Under the pieces are notes generated by a model. The model was not told the origin of the DNA and did no database searches. It saw only the letters and a program-made list of their open reading frames with translations. Positions 9,421 through 18,287 of a DNA stretch of 64,000 bases are shown here, piece by piece. The position numbers and the translations under genes were made by a program. Numbering within the stretch: the stretch's first letter is position 1; every line of letters starts with the position of its first letter. This DNA comes from Mesorhizobium sp. M1B.F.Ca.ET.045.04.1.1 (GTDB taxonomy: Bacteria > Pseudomonadota > Alphaproteobacteria > Rhizobiales > Rhizobiaceae), in contig NZ_CP034448.1 of NCBI RefSeq assembly GCF_003952465.1, positions 124,001 through 188,000 of the forward strand. The letters run 5' to 3'.

Positions 9421-11010
9421 TCAATTCACCCGTAGCCGCTGCCTTACATTCAATGTGAAGGCCGTCAGGGCAAACAGCAACATGATCAGCAATCCGTTAA
9501 TGCGCCGCTGGTCGGCGGACAGCAGGGCGCGCCCAGAAATCGGCACATGCGCATCGATGGCGCCGCGCGCGTCGACCGCCAGGGCATCGACGATGCGCCC
9601 GCGCGAATCGACAACGGCGGAGATGCCGTTGTTGGCCGCACGCAACAATGGCAACCCGTTCTCCACCGCGCGAATCTGCGCCTGCCTGAAGTGCTGGTAC
9701 GGGCCTGGCGTGTCGCCAAACCAGGCGTCGTTGGTGACGTTCACAATAAGTTCGGATGACGCCGCGTCAACCGCCACAAGGTCGGCAAAGATGACCTCGT
9801 AGCAGATGAAGGGAACCGCTCGCAGGCCGTTCGGCATCGCGATGGGATGGCGTTCGTTGCCGGCGGCGAAATTCATCGGTCCGGCGACGAGCTGGCCGAT
9901 GCCGAAACGTTCGAACAGACCGGCAAAAGGCAGATATTCGCCGAATGGCACCAGATGCACCTTGTCAACGGCGTCAGTGATCTCGCCCTTGTCGTTGATC
10001 GCCACCACGGAATTGTAATAACGGCTGCCGGCATTTCCCGCGCCGCCCTCCTCGCGCACGACACCGGCGATCAGCATCTGGCCGTCGCCCAGCATATCGC
10101 CTAGCGCCGTCAGCGCGTCTGGACGCTCGGTGAACAGGAACGGCACCGATGTTTCCGGCCAGAGAATCAGCTGCGGCTTGGCATGGCCTTGCTCCGGCGC
10201 TTTCCCCGATATCCCCAACAACGTGGCGAAGATGCGGTCGCGCACCGAAGCGTCCCATTTCTCGCTGAGATCGACGGCGGGCTGGACGATGCGAACATCG
10301 ATCGAGCGGGTGGCAGGCTCGGCCGGGGCGGCAAGCCTGAAATAGCCGAAGCCGACATCGGCGGCGACCAGGATGACGAACAGGGCAAGACCCAGCCTCA
10401 GATGCCGGCGCGCGGCGATGAGAGCGGGCAACGAAAAGACGAAGACCGCGAGCGCGTTCATGCCGATCATGCCGGTCACCGACACGCTCTGCATCAGGAT
10501 CGGCACCGGCATCGCGGCGTAGCCGACGGCATTCCACGGAAAGCCGGTGAAGAGAAAATCGCGCAGCCATTCGGCAAGGCCGAAGCCGAAGGCGAGTGCG
10601 GCTATGCGGCCGATATCGCTGCTCCAGAAAAGCCGCGCCACGACCGCCGCAAAGCCGTAGAAAAAGGCAAGCGCGAGGGGGATGCCGACCACGGCGAAAG
10701 GCAAGGCCCAGGCGAAGGTGTCGGCCTCGACCAGAAGTGCCTGGCCGATCCACCAGAGGCCGGCGAGGAAATAGCCGAAGCCGAACCACCAGCCGATGGC
10801 AAAGGCCGGCCTCAGGCGCTTCAGCCACCCGTCGGAGGCCTCGCCGGTCGCGCCGTCGAGCAGCCAGACAAGCGCCGGAAACGAGACGAAGCAGACGGCG
10901 AAGAAATCGTAAGGAGCCTGAGCGAGAACCGCGAGCGCGCCCGCGAAAAACGCCACCAGCGATCGCCGCCACCCCCACAGCAGAATTATCCGGCCGGCAA
11001 AGCGCTGCAT
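9421..11010 (-). CDS. lnt: Apolipoprotein N-acyltransferase
   Basis: Inner-membrane enzyme that adds the third acyl chain to lipoproteins. The 529-residue product has several N-terminal membrane segments (residues about 5-200) and a periplasmic nitrilase-like domain. The expected Glu-Lys-Cys triad is visible as [20 protein letters not shown] and FICYEVIF. A last membrane helix ([13 protein letters not shown]) ends the protein. The ATG at 11010 is chosen because GGGAAG lies upstream and the signal-anchor begins there; the frame stays open 56 codons upstream into repeat sequence that I reject as coding. Neighbours corC and ybeY are the usual rhizobial partners. Confidence 0.95.
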   Translation of the reverse strand: MQRFAGRIILLWGWRRSLVAFFAGALAVLAQAPYDFFAVCFVSFPALVWLLDGATGEASDGWLKRLRPAFAIGWWFGFGYFLAGLWWIGQALLVEADTFAWALPFAVVGIPLALAFFYGFAAVVARLFWSSDIGRIAALAFGFGLAEWLRDFLFTGFPWNAVGYAAMPVPILMQSVSVTGMIGMNALAVFVFSLPALIAARRHLRLGLALFVILVAADVGFGYFRLAAPAEPATRSIDVRIVQPAVDLSEKWDASVRDRIFATLLGISGKAPEQGHAKPQLILWPETSVPFLFTERPDALTALGDMLGDGQMLIAGVVREEGGAGNAGSRYYNSVVAINDKGEITDAVDKVHLVPFGEYLPFAGLFERFGIGQLVAGPMNFAAGNERHPIAMPNGLRAVPFICYEVIFADLVAVDAASSELIVNVTNDAWFGDTPGPYQHFRQAQIRAVENGLPLLRAANNGISAVVDSRGRIVDALAVDARGAIDAHVPISGRALLSADQRRINGLLIMLLFALTAFTLNVRQRLRVN

Positions 11011-11101
11011 ATAGCTTCCCAAGTCGCGCGAATCAGGGTGCCAGAGATTTAACAGGCCGCGCCGCCTGCTCCAAATGACGGTGATTTGAGGAAACGTCTT
11101 T

Positions 11102-11197
11102 CTAAAGCGCGTCGCGTCGAAACGAGCGACGCGCTTTAGATTTTTTTGTGCATGTCGTTTTTCCCAAAACCGCTGCACACTTTCGGGCGACGTGCAT
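11102..11197. repeat. Palindromic intergenic repeat, family B copy 1
   Basis: Read on the minus strand from the TAA of the glyoxalase gene it has two hairpins. The first has outer arms near GCACGTCG/CGACATGC and inner arms CCGAAAG/TTTTGGG. The second has arms CTAAAGCGCGTCGC/GCGACGCGCTTTAG. Further copies are at 14373-14419 (first hairpin only), 15901-16018 and 58935-59039. It touches the stop codon of the upstream gene. Confidence 0.85.
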
Positions 11198-11667
11198 TAA
11201 CGATGCCAACCCTCGATGCGCAGGCCGCTTAGTCTCTCGGCGTCCTCTCGTGGCACTACGCGCACGGTCTGCGTGAAGGTCCAGACATGGCCTTCCGGGT
11301 CGCGGGCGCGATATTGCCGCTCGCCGTAGAAATGGTCGGCCGGCTGGTCGATGATTTCAGCCCCCTTCGCTCGCGCTTTTTCGCAATGGGCGTCGAGGTC
11401 TTCCTTCAAACGGATGTAGACCGACTGGGTATTCCTGCCGCCGACCGAAGCTGGGCTGGCGATGTGCTCGGCCCATTCGGAATCGACGATGATGTAGCCG
11501 TCGCCGAACCGCATTTCGGCATGGACGAGCCGTCCATCCGTATCGCTGACCAGCATGCTCGGCTCGAAGCCGAACGCCGCCTGAAGCCAGGCCAGGGCCG
11601 CGCGCGGATTTCGATAGAAGACGCCGGAACCGAGGACGGCATGCTTGAACGGGTCGTCGACCGGCAT
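11197..11667 (-). CDS. VOC/glyoxalase-family protein
   Basis: A 156-residue vicinal-oxygen-chelate protein of the PhnB/glyoxalase-bleomycin resistance type. It has two beta-alpha-beta-beta-beta modules, with FYRNPRAALAWLQAAFGFEP in the first and RDPEGHVWTFTQTV closing the second. Such proteins bind metal and act as lyases, isomerases or binding proteins; the substrate cannot be read from sequence. It starts 12 bases upstream of the corC end and on the same strand. Its TAA is formed at the edge of the family B repeat at 11102-11197. Confidence 0.85.
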   Translation of the reverse strand: MPVDDPFKHAVLGSGVFYRNPRAALAWLQAAFGFEPSMLVSDTDGRLVHAEMRFGDGYIIVDSEWAEHIASPASVGGRNTQSVYIRLKEDLDAHCEKARAKGAEIIDQPADHFYGERQYRARDPEGHVWTFTQTVRVVPREDAERLSGLRIEGWHR

Positions 11668-11679
11668 GACGCGACGAAA

Positions 11680-12762
11680 TCAGGCCTGCTCGGTGCGCGC
11701 AGCGCGGCGGCGCTGCCGTTCGCCCTTCGGGCTCTGCACGATGCGCACCCGCTTGACGCGGCGTGGGTCGGCGTCGAGAACGTGGAACTCGAAGCCAGGT
11801 ATGGCCTGCACCACCTCGCCCCTGGCCGGGACGCGGCCAAGCGTGTTGAAGATCATGCCGCCGATGGTGTCGACATATTCGCCATGCTCGCCGGCGGCGA
11901 AATCCTCACCGATCATCTTGGCGACCTCGTCGATCTCGGCCTTGCCGTCGACGACGAACACGCCGTCGCCCGTCTGGGTGACCATCGGCTCGTCGTCATC
12001 GTGCTCGTCCTCGATGTCGCCGACCACCATCTCGACGATATCCTCGAGCGAGGCGAGGCCGTCGGTGCCGCCATATTCGTCGATGACGAGCGCCATCTGG
12101 GTGCGCGTCGTCTGCATGCGTCCCATGAGGTCGGAGGCAAGCATGGAAGGCGGCACGAACAGCACAGGGCGGATCAGGTCGAGATCGCCGATCGTGCGCG
12201 CGAGATCGACCTGGGCGAGATCGAGAACGGTCGGCGCCGGGTTCTTCCTGTTCGCGCGGCCCTTCTTGACGCGGGCGAGCTTGGTGATGTGGGCAAGAAC
12301 ATCGCGGATGTGGACCATGCCGCGCGGGTCGTCGAGCGTCTCGGAATAGACCGGCATGCGGGAATGGCCGGATTGTTCGAAGAGGCCAAGCAGATCGCCA
12401 AGATTGGTGGCGATCTCGACCGCTTCGATGTCGGCGCGCGGCACCATCACATCCTCGACGCGCACTTCGCGCAAGCGCAGGATGTTGTTGAGCATGGCAC
12501 GTTCGCCGGGCGAGAAGGATTCGGCATCGGTGGCCGTCTCAGCCAGCGCGTCGGCGATCTCCTCGCGCAAATTGGTGCCGTTGCGGTGCCGGAACAGGCC
12601 GAGCACGCGATCGAAGAGCGAAGGACCGGCATGCGAAGGCTCAACGGCCACGCTGCCGGTCGGAATACTCGGACTGGAGCCCTCTTCCGACTTCTCGGAA
12701 GGCTTGGCCGCACTGCCGGCATCCGGACGGGCGGCAGTTTCTGGTTTGTCGTTCATCGCCAT
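11680..12762 (-). CDS. CorC/HlyC-family CBS-domain protein
   Basis: A 360-residue cytosolic protein. A low-complexity N-terminus (about 75 residues, Ser/Pro/Glu-rich) precedes a CBS pair (VRVEDVMVPRADIEAVE; VLFVPPSMLASDLMGRM; ALVIDEYGGTDGLASLEDIV). The C-terminal CorC/HlyC transporter-associated domain ends near PGFEFHVLDADPRRVKRVRI. The DUF21 membrane domain of larger relatives is absent, as in E. coli CorC. It sits between ybeY (21 bases upstream) and the glyoxalase gene, in the conserved phoH-ybeY-corC-lnt order. Role in ion homeostasis or envelope function is family inference. Confidence 0.92.
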   Translation of the reverse strand: MAMNDKPETAARPDAGSAAKPSEKSEEGSSPSIPTGSVAVEPSHAGPSLFDRVLGLFRHRNGTNLREEIADALAETATDAESFSPGERAMLNNILRLREVRVEDVMVPRADIEAVEIATNLGDLLGLFEQSGHSRMPVYSETLDDPRGMVHIRDVLAHITKLARVKKGRANRKNPAPTVLDLAQVDLARTIGDLDLIRPVLFVPPSMLASDLMGRMQTTRTQMALVIDEYGGTDGLASLEDIVEMVVGDIEDEHDDDEPMVTQTGDGVFVVDGKAEIDEVAKMIGEDFAAGEHGEYVDTIGGMIFNTLGRVPARGEVVQAIPGFEFHVLDADPRRVKRVRIVQSPKGERQRRRAARTEQA

Positions 12763-12783
12763 CAGGTCAATTGGTCTTTTTTG

Positions 12784-13281
12784 TTACGCGTAGGGATCGG
12801 GAATGGCAAGCCTCGCAAGCGCCGCGCGCTCGATCGCTTCCATCTCCTCGGCCTCGGCGTCGGTCTCGTGATCATAGCCCAGAAGATGCAGCAGGCCATG
12901 GATGACGAGATGGGTGATATGGTTCGCCAGCGGCTTGTCTTCCAGAGTGGCCTCACGCGCGACCGTCTCGGAGGCCAGCACGATGTCGCCGAGCATCGGC
13001 GGCAGCTTGCCGCCTTTCGGGAAGGAAAAAGCCGGGAAAGACAAGACGTTGGTCGGTTTGTCCTTGCCGCGCCATGCGGCGTTGAGGGTCTGGATATGAG
13101 CGTCGTCGGAAAAAACGATGCTGAGCTCCGAGGCGCCGCTTGCGCCGGTCTCGGTAAAGGCGGCCGCCACTGCACGATCTACCAGGCGTGTCAGCTCCGC
13201 TTCCTCGGGCCAGTCGCCGGCCTCGACGAAAATATCGATGTCGACCGGCGTCTCGCCGCTGGATCCCGGATTATCAGCCAT
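12784..13281 (-). CDS. ybeY: Endoribonuclease / rRNA maturation factor YbeY
   Basis: Metal-dependent RNase required for 16S rRNA 3' end maturation and ribosome quality control. The 165-residue protein has TNVLSFP near residue 76 and the metal-binding signature [11 protein letters not shown] near residues 130-140. It starts 9 bases after the phoH stop, so the two are co-transcribed. Confidence 0.96.
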   Translation of the reverse strand: MADNPGSSGETPVDIDIFVEAGDWPEEAELTRLVDRAVAAAFTETGASGASELSIVFSDDAHIQTLNAAWRGKDKPTNVLSFPAFSFPKGGKLPPMLGDIVLASETVAREATLEDKPLANHITHLVIHGLLHLLGYDHETDAEAEEMEAIERAALARLAIPDPYA

Positions 13282-13290
13282 GGGGCTTGA

Positions 13291-14340
13291 TCAGTTCTCG
13301 GTGCCGAGGCCTCTGGCCAGCTTGCCGTCGCGGTCATAGGCCTTGACGATCTCGGCAACCAGCGGATGGCGCACGACGTCGCCCTCGTTGAAGCGGACCG
13401 TGACGATGCCCGGCACGCCGTCGAGGATACGCAGCGCCTCGACCAGGCCCGACTTGGTGTTGGGCGGCAGGTCGATCTGGGTCGGATCGCCGGTGACGAT
13501 CATGCGCGAGTTCTCGCCGAGACGGGTCAGAAACATCTTCATCTGCATCGGCGTGGTGTTCTGCGCCTCATCGAGGATCACGGCCGCATGCGCCAGCGTG
13601 CGGCCGCGCATGAAGGCCAAAGGCGCGATCTCGATGACCTCGGCGGCGATCGCCCGCTCGACCTTGTCGGCCGGCATCATGTCGTAGAGCGCGTCATAGA
13701 GGGGCCTGAGATACGGATCGACCTTCTCTTTCATGTCGCCGGGCAGGAAGCCCAGGCGTTCGCCGGCTTCGACCGCCGGACGCGACAGCACGATGCGCTC
13801 GACCATGCCGCGCTCGAGCAGCATCGCCGCATGCGCCACCGCCAGATAGGTCTTGCCGGTGCCGGCCGGGCCGATGCCGAAGACCATTTCGGAGCGCTCC
13901 AGCGCGCGCATATAGGCGTCCTGGTTGAGCGAGCGGGCATAGATCGTGCGCTTGCGCGTCGCGATCTGGGCGGCGGAGACCTTGCCCTTGCGCTCCATGG
14001 TCGGCAGCGTCAGCTGGTCGTCGGCGGCGATCGCCATGCGCACGGCGCCGTCGACATCCGACTGGCCGATATCGGCGCCCTTCTGCAGAATGCCGTAGAG
14101 CGTATCCAGCGCGCGGCGCGCCTGTTCGGCGGCCGAAGCCGTGCCTTTGATGGCGAGCTGGTTGCCGCGCGAGCGGATATCGACGCCGAGCTTCTGCTCG
14201 AGCCGGGCCAGGTTCTCGTCGAATTGGCCGTAAAGGGCGCTGGCAAGCTTGTTGTTGTCGAAGGTCAGTACGATGTGCGCCATGTCGGAGGCCCCGGATG
14301 CCTGGCTCTGGGGCGGATTCTTCAGTTCAGCAGCGCTCAA
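13291..14340 (-). CDS. phoH: PhoH-family ATPase
   Basis: A 349-residue PhoH-like ATPase (YbeZ type), a predicted RNA-linked NTPase that works with YbeY. Residues about 20-110 form a KH-like N-terminal domain. The Walker A is GPAGTGKTYLAVAHA near residue 155, the Walker B is AVILDEAQNTTPMQMKMFL, and sensor motif VTGDPTQIDLP follows. The start is a TTG at 14340 with GAGGAG 6 bases upstream; the ATG at 14283 (MAHIVLTF) is the alternative. The miaB stop lies 78 bases upstream, with a family B repeat in the gap. Confidence 0.94.
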   Translation of the reverse strand: MSAAELKNPPQSQASGASDMAHIVLTFDNNKLASALYGQFDENLARLEQKLGVDIRSRGNQLAIKGTASAAEQARRALDTLYGILQKGADIGQSDVDGAVRMAIAADDQLTLPTMERKGKVSAAQIATRKRTIYARSLNQDAYMRALERSEMVFGIGPAGTGKTYLAVAHAAMLLERGMVERIVLSRPAVEAGERLGFLPGDMKEKVDPYLRPLYDALYDMMPADKVERAIAAEVIEIAPLAFMRGRTLAHAAVILDEAQNTTPMQMKMFLTRLGENSRMIVTGDPTQIDLPPNTKSGLVEALRILDGVPGIVTVRFNEGDVVRHPLVAEIVKAYDRDGKLARGLGTEN

Positions 14341-14372
14341 CCGTCTCTCCTCATCTGCCGAGGCTTGTGGCT

Positions 14373-14419
14373 ATGCATGTCGTGTCCCAAAACCGCGAGT
14401 ACTTTTGGGCGACATGCAT
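14373..14419. repeat. Palindromic intergenic repeat, family B copy 2 (single hairpin)
   Basis: Outer arms ATGCATGTCG and CGACATGCAT enclose inner arms CCCAAAA and TTTTGGG. Only the first hairpin of the family is present. It begins at the miaB TGA (14419-14421) and extends towards phoH. Confidence 0.8.
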
Positions 14420-15825
14420 CAGGCCAACTCGGCGAACAGGCTGTTTGGACCTGTCTTCGTGATTCGTACGTCAATAATGTCACCGATTCCACCGGCCTTG
14501 TCGTCAACAATAACCGGCTGCAGCCATGGCGATCGACCAACTTTCTGGTGGGGACGGCGGCCCGGCTTCTCGATCAGTGTGCTGACGGTGCGGCCGACCA
14601 TGCCGGCGATGAAACTCTGCTGCTGCTCGTTGATCAGCGCCTGCAGGCGCTGCAGCCGCTCATCCTTCACGGCTTCCGACACATGACCGTCCATCTCGGC
14701 GCCCGGCGTGCCGGGACGAGGCGAATATTTGAACGTGAAGGCCGAAGCGTAATTCACCTCTCGCACCAGCTCGAGCGTCGCCTCGAAATCCTCTTCCGTC
14801 TCGCCGGGGAAGCCGACGATGAAGTCGCCGGACATGGCGATATCGCCGCGCGCGGCGCGGATGCGCTCGATGAGGGTCAGATAGTCGCGTGCCGTGTGCC
14901 TGCGGTTCATCGCCTTGAGTATCCGATCGGAGCCAGACTGCACTGGCAAATGCAGATAGGGCATCAAGGCGGGCAGGTCACGGTGGGCGGCGATCAATTC
15001 GTCATCCATGTCGCGCGGATGGCTGGTCGTATAGCGCAGCCGGGCCAGGCCAGGGATTTCCGCCAGGCGGAAAAGCAGGCGGCCAAGACCCCATTCCTCG
15101 CCGTTTTCGCCCTCGCCGTGCCAGGCGTTGACGTTCTGGCCGAGCAGCGTCACCTCGCGCACGCCGGCCTCGGCCAGACGCTCGGCCTCGGCGACGATCT
15201 GCGCCACCGGGCGCGAGACTTCGGAGCCGCGCGTATAAGGCACGACGCAGAAGGTGCAGAACTTGTCGCAGCCTTCCTGCACAGTGAGAAACGCGGTGAC
15301 ACCGCGCTTGGCCACCTCGGCGCGCTTCGGCTGCGGCAGGTGCTCGAACTTGTCCTCGATGGCGTAGTCGGTCTCGACGATCTTTGCGCCGCCGCGCACC
15401 CTCGCCAGCACGTCGGGCAGACGGTGATAGGTCTGCGGGCCGATGACGAGATCGACCGCTGGCGCGCGTCGGATGATCTCTGCACCTTCGGCCTGCGCCA
15501 CGCAGCCGGCGACGCCGATCAGCAACTCGCGGCCGGCTTCGGCCCGCTCGGCCTTTATGTCGCGGATGCGGCCAAGCTCGGAATAGACCTTTTCGGCCGC
15601 CTTCTCGCGGATATGGCAGGTATTGAGGAGCACCAGGTCGGCGTCTTCTACGGCATCGGTCGCGGCATAGCCGTCGGCGGCCAGCGCATCGGTCATGCGC
15701 TGGGAATCATAGACATTCATCTGGCAGCCATAGGTCTTGACGAAGACCTTTTTCGCCGCCGGGACGCCAGCCGAGTGCTCGGGCGTAGCACCGATCTCGT
15801 GACTTTCAATCGTGTTCAATTCCAT
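14419..15825 (-). CDS. miaB: tRNA-2-methylthio-N6-dimethylallyladenosine synthase MiaB
   Basis: Radical-SAM methylthiotransferase that modifies A37 of tRNAs. The 468-residue product has the N-terminal [4Fe-4S] cysteines in [23 protein letters not shown] and GVAGCVAQ. The radical-SAM motif is [16 protein letters not shown] (about residue 155), and a TRAM domain closes the C-terminus. The ATG at 15825 (MELNTIES) is chosen; ten codons further up is only a TTG and neither has a strong ribosome-binding site. A family B repeat starts at its stop codon. MiaB catalysis uses SAM, the product of metK in the same block. Confidence 0.95.
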   Translation of the reverse strand: MELNTIESHEIGATPEHSAGVPAAKKVFVKTYGCQMNVYDSQRMTDALAADGYAATDAVEDADLVLLNTCHIREKAAEKVYSELGRIRDIKAERAEAGRELLIGVAGCVAQAEGAEIIRRAPAVDLVIGPQTYHRLPDVLARVRGGAKIVETDYAIEDKFEHLPQPKRAEVAKRGVTAFLTVQEGCDKFCTFCVVPYTRGSEVSRPVAQIVAEAERLAEAGVREVTLLGQNVNAWHGEGENGEEWGLGRLLFRLAEIPGLARLRYTTSHPRDMDDELIAAHRDLPALMPYLHLPVQSGSDRILKAMNRRHTARDYLTLIERIRAARGDIAMSGDFIVGFPGETEEDFEATLELVREVNYASAFTFKYSPRPGTPGAEMDGHVSEAVKDERLQRLQALINEQQQSFIAGMVGRTVSTLIEKPGRRPHQKVGRSPWLQPVIVDDKAGGIGDIIDVRITKTGPNSLFAELA

Positions 15826-15900
15826 CGGGCGGCTTCTAACGCCTTTCCGTGACAAAAAACAGACGATTCTGGCGGGTTACGGCGCCGCGCGTTCGGTTTT

Positions 15901-16018
15901 CGCTTTATGCGCTAAAGCGCGTCGCGATCTTTCAGGTTCGCTCCGTGCGCTTTAGGTTTTTGATTTTACGCATGTCTTTGTCCCGAAACCGGTTCCCACT
16001 TTCGGGAGACATGCTTTA
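15901..16018. repeat. Palindromic intergenic repeat, family B copy 3
   Basis: Read on the minus strand from the plsC TAA (16016-16018): GCATGTC/GACATGC outer arms with inner CCCGAAA/TTTCGGG, then CTAAAGCGC and GCGACGCGCTTTAG arms. A further short palindrome, CGCTTTA-TGCGC-TAAAGCG, closes it at 15901-15919. The second hairpin is more diverged than in copies 1 and 4. Confidence 0.8.
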
Positions 16019-16816
16019 GCGGCTGGGATGTGGGTCAGCGAGCGTGGCTTGCATCATCTCGCGCACCTTCGCTTCCATCAATCTTGCCGTTTCCTTGCGG
16101 TTCGAACCCTTGGAGAACGGCACCGGGTCGCCGAAATGCACTTCGGCATCGAGCGAGCCTTCGGCAAGCAAACCCTTCAAATGCGGCATCAGATCCTGGT
16201 CGCCGATCCAGGCGGCGATCGGCCGGTGACGGCGGCCCATCGGCACGCCGTGCAGGCGCGTGTAGGCGATCGCCACCGGCTGGATGAACACCTGGTCTGC
16301 AGCCCCTTCCGAAATCGCCATCGAGGCCGCACCGAACAAAGTGCTCTTGAACGGCAGCACCAGATTGCCGTCGCCGGTCGAGCCCTCGGCGAACAGCACC
16401 ATCGCATCGCCCTTGGCCATGCGCCTGGCGATCTCGCTCGCCTGGTCGCCGGAGGTGCGCTTGCGGTCGCGTTCGATGAAGACGGTGCGCTGCAGCTTGG
16501 ACAGCATGCCGATCAGCGGCCAGCCTTCCATATCGGCCCGGGCAATGAACTTCACATCGACAAAAGAGCCGAGCACCATGATGTCGGTCCAGGAGATGTG
16601 GTTGGCCGCGATGAGCAAGGGACGCTCCCTCGACAGCTTGCCCTTCACGTGCACGCGCATGCCGAGCGCCTTGAGGATCATGCGGTGCCAGATTTTCAGA
16701 ACGACCGTCTCCGGCCAGAGCCCAGTCTTCATCGACAGTATCTGAAGCGGCACCATGACTAGCGAGCCGACGACGACGAGGCCGAACGCCAGGAAAATCC
16801 GCAATTTCTTGATCAT
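16016..16816 (-). CDS. plsC: 1-acyl-sn-glycerol-3-phosphate acyltransferase (PlsC family)
   Basis: Transfers a second acyl chain during phospholipid or related lipid synthesis at the inner membrane. The 266-residue product begins with a membrane helix (LRIFLAFGLVVVGSLVMVPL). The acyltransferase signature NHISWTD is near residue 75, FIERDRKRT near 120 and FAEGSTGDGN near 145. The ATG at 16816 is used because the membrane helix follows directly; an open extension of 49 codons upstream is Cys/Arg-rich and unlike the family. Rhizobia have several PlsC-like enzymes, including OlsA for ornithine lipids, so the exact lipid substrate is open. Confidence 0.88.
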   Translation of the reverse strand: MIKKLRIFLAFGLVVVGSLVMVPLQILSMKTGLWPETVVLKIWHRMILKALGMRVHVKGKLSRERPLLIAANHISWTDIMVLGSFVDVKFIARADMEGWPLIGMLSKLQRTVFIERDRKRTSGDQASEIARRMAKGDAMVLFAEGSTGDGNLVLPFKSTLFGAASMAISEGAADQVFIQPVAIAYTRLHGVPMGRRHRPIAAWIGDQDLMPHLKGLLAEGSLDAEVHFGDPVPFSKGSNRKETARLMEAKVREMMQATLADPHPSR

Positions 16817-16937
16817 CAACGCGCAGGCCCTGTCATTACAGCGCTGCGCCCTCACAAGCGCGCGAAAGACGCTGTAACACCCCAATTTGGCGCACGACCT
16901 GTTCCGAACCTCCGGTTCGCGGTCATGCGCGGTCTGG

Positions 16938-17432
16938 CTAGCGAAGATCGCGGCGCATGACAAGCGCGCCGGTCGGGCCGTTCTCGGTCGACCGGTAGTA
17001 GTTCGGACGCTGGCCGACCTGGCGGAAGCCGAGCCTGCGGTAGAGCGCGATCGCCGGCGTGTTGGTCTCGTCGACTTCCAGGAAGAGCGCCTCGGCGCGC
17101 TGCGCGTGCAGTTCGCGAAGCACGGCGTCCATCAATTGCCAGCCGAGCCCCTGGCGACGATGCGCGCGGGCCACGGCAACCGTCAGGATCTCGCCCTCGC
17201 CCGCCGCCAGACGCGCCAGCACGAAGCCGACCGGAGGCTTTGCTCCCTGCCCGGTCTCGCGCGCGGCGTAGCCGAACACGGTGTCCTGTTCGAGGAGCGC
17301 CGCGAACTCACCATCGGTCCAGGGCCGGACGAAGTCCTCACGGTGCAACACCGAGACGGCGCCGCTGTCGGCAACCGTCAGCGGCTCAAGCGCATAGTCC
17401 CTGCGGCGCGGTTGAAGAAAAGGTATGCGCAT
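16938..17432 (-). CDS. rimI: Ribosomal-protein-alanine N-acetyltransferase RimI
   Basis: GNAT enzyme of 164 residues. The acetyl-CoA loop VARAHRRQGLGWQLM is near residue 90, and FLEVDETNTPAIALYRRLGF contains the Asn-Thr-Pro-Ala and Tyr typical of RimI. It overlaps tsaB by an ATGA, the standard tsaB-rimI pairing. The substrate, ribosomal protein S18 in E. coli, is assumed from the family. Confidence 0.9.
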   Translation of the reverse strand: MRIPFLQPRRRDYALEPLTVADSGAVSVLHREDFVRPWTDGEFAALLEQDTVFGYAARETGQGAKPPVGFVLARLAAGEGEILTVAVARAHRRQGLGWQLMDAVLRELHAQRAEALFLEVDETNTPAIALYRRLGFRQVGQRPNYYRSTENGPTGALVMRRDLR

Positions 17433-18178
17433 CAGGATTCTTTTTCTCCTGAGCCCCGCTTTCGGGGACTCTGGCCTTGTTTTTCCGGACCATGACCTTT
17501 CGGCCGGTCCTGTCTCGGCAAAATGAAACCAGCCTGCGGCTTGGCGTCGGCGCCGCGCAGATAAAGCGGCTTCGGCTTTTCGCCTGGCCCCTTGGCGGCG
17601 GCGAGCCGGGCGTAGGTCGCGATGTCCGCCGTGGCGGCGACCGGCCCGATGTCGAAGGTAGGTCCTGCCGCCGCGGCGATCTGCGGCGCGGCGGTGCCGG
17701 CTAGAACCGCGGTCGCCTTGGCTGCCATTGCGGCGGCTTCGGAAAGCGTGGCCACGGCAGGACCGTAAGTCAAAACTAACGCTTTGTCGAAAAGAGCCGC
17801 ATGGAGCTCCTCGCGGCCGGCGTCGAGCGCGGCAAGCACGGGGCGGCCGGGAAAGGCATCCGCAGCCTCCGCCGCCAGCGCTTCCAGCGTCGTCACGCCG
17901 ATGGCCGGGATCTTCAGCGCCAGCGCCAGGCCGCGCGCGGTGGACACGCCGACACGCAGGCCGGTAAAGGAACCCGGCCCGATCGAGACGGCGACGGCAC
18001 CCAAGCCTCGGTAACCGATCCCGCCGGCCATCAGGGCAGTCTCGATGACGGCCATCAGATGCTCGGCATGGCCTTTGCCCAGATCGAGCGCCTGCCGGCC
18101 AAGTTCGATGCCCGCGCCCGCGTCATAGACGCAGGCGGCACAGAGATTGGCGGCACAGTCGATGGCGAGCAATTTCAT
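17432..18178 (-). CDS. tsaB: tRNA threonylcarbamoyladenosine biosynthesis protein TsaB
   Basis: Partner of TsaD in making t6A37 of ANN-decoding tRNAs. The 248-residue protein has the ASKHA-type N-terminus LLAIDCAANLCAACVYD, the segment GKGHAEHLMAVIE and the hallmark SIGPGSFTGLRVGVSTARG (near residue 66). The normal family end (KPLYLRGADAKPQ) is followed by a 30-residue Lys/Gly/Pro-rich tail ending GSGEKES, which is unusual. rimI starts inside its stop codon. Confidence 0.93.
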   Translation of the reverse strand: MKLLAIDCAANLCAACVYDAGAGIELGRQALDLGKGHAEHLMAVIETALMAGGIGYRGLGAVAVSIGPGSFTGLRVGVSTARGLALALKIPAIGVTTLEALAAEAADAFPGRPVLAALDAGREELHAALFDKALVLTYGPAVATLSEAAAMAAKATAVLAGTAAPQIAAAAGPTFDIGPVAATADIATYARLAAAKGPGEKPKPLYLRGADAKPQAGFILPRQDRPKGHGPEKQGQSPRKRGSGEKES

Positions 18179-18287
18179 GCAGGCAGCTTCATACGGGTAG
18201 CTTCATGTGGCCGGTTAACGCACTGGATCGAACGCCTTCCCTGTGCCCGGCATGGCCCGCCGCTGCAAGGGCCAGGCCGCATAAATG

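Noticed and set aside
11287..15852. Plus-strand open frames of 600-800 codons opposite the corC-ybeY-phoH-miaB genes
   Set aside because: The minus-strand genes all have complete motif sets, and the plus frames read as low-complexity mirror sequence.
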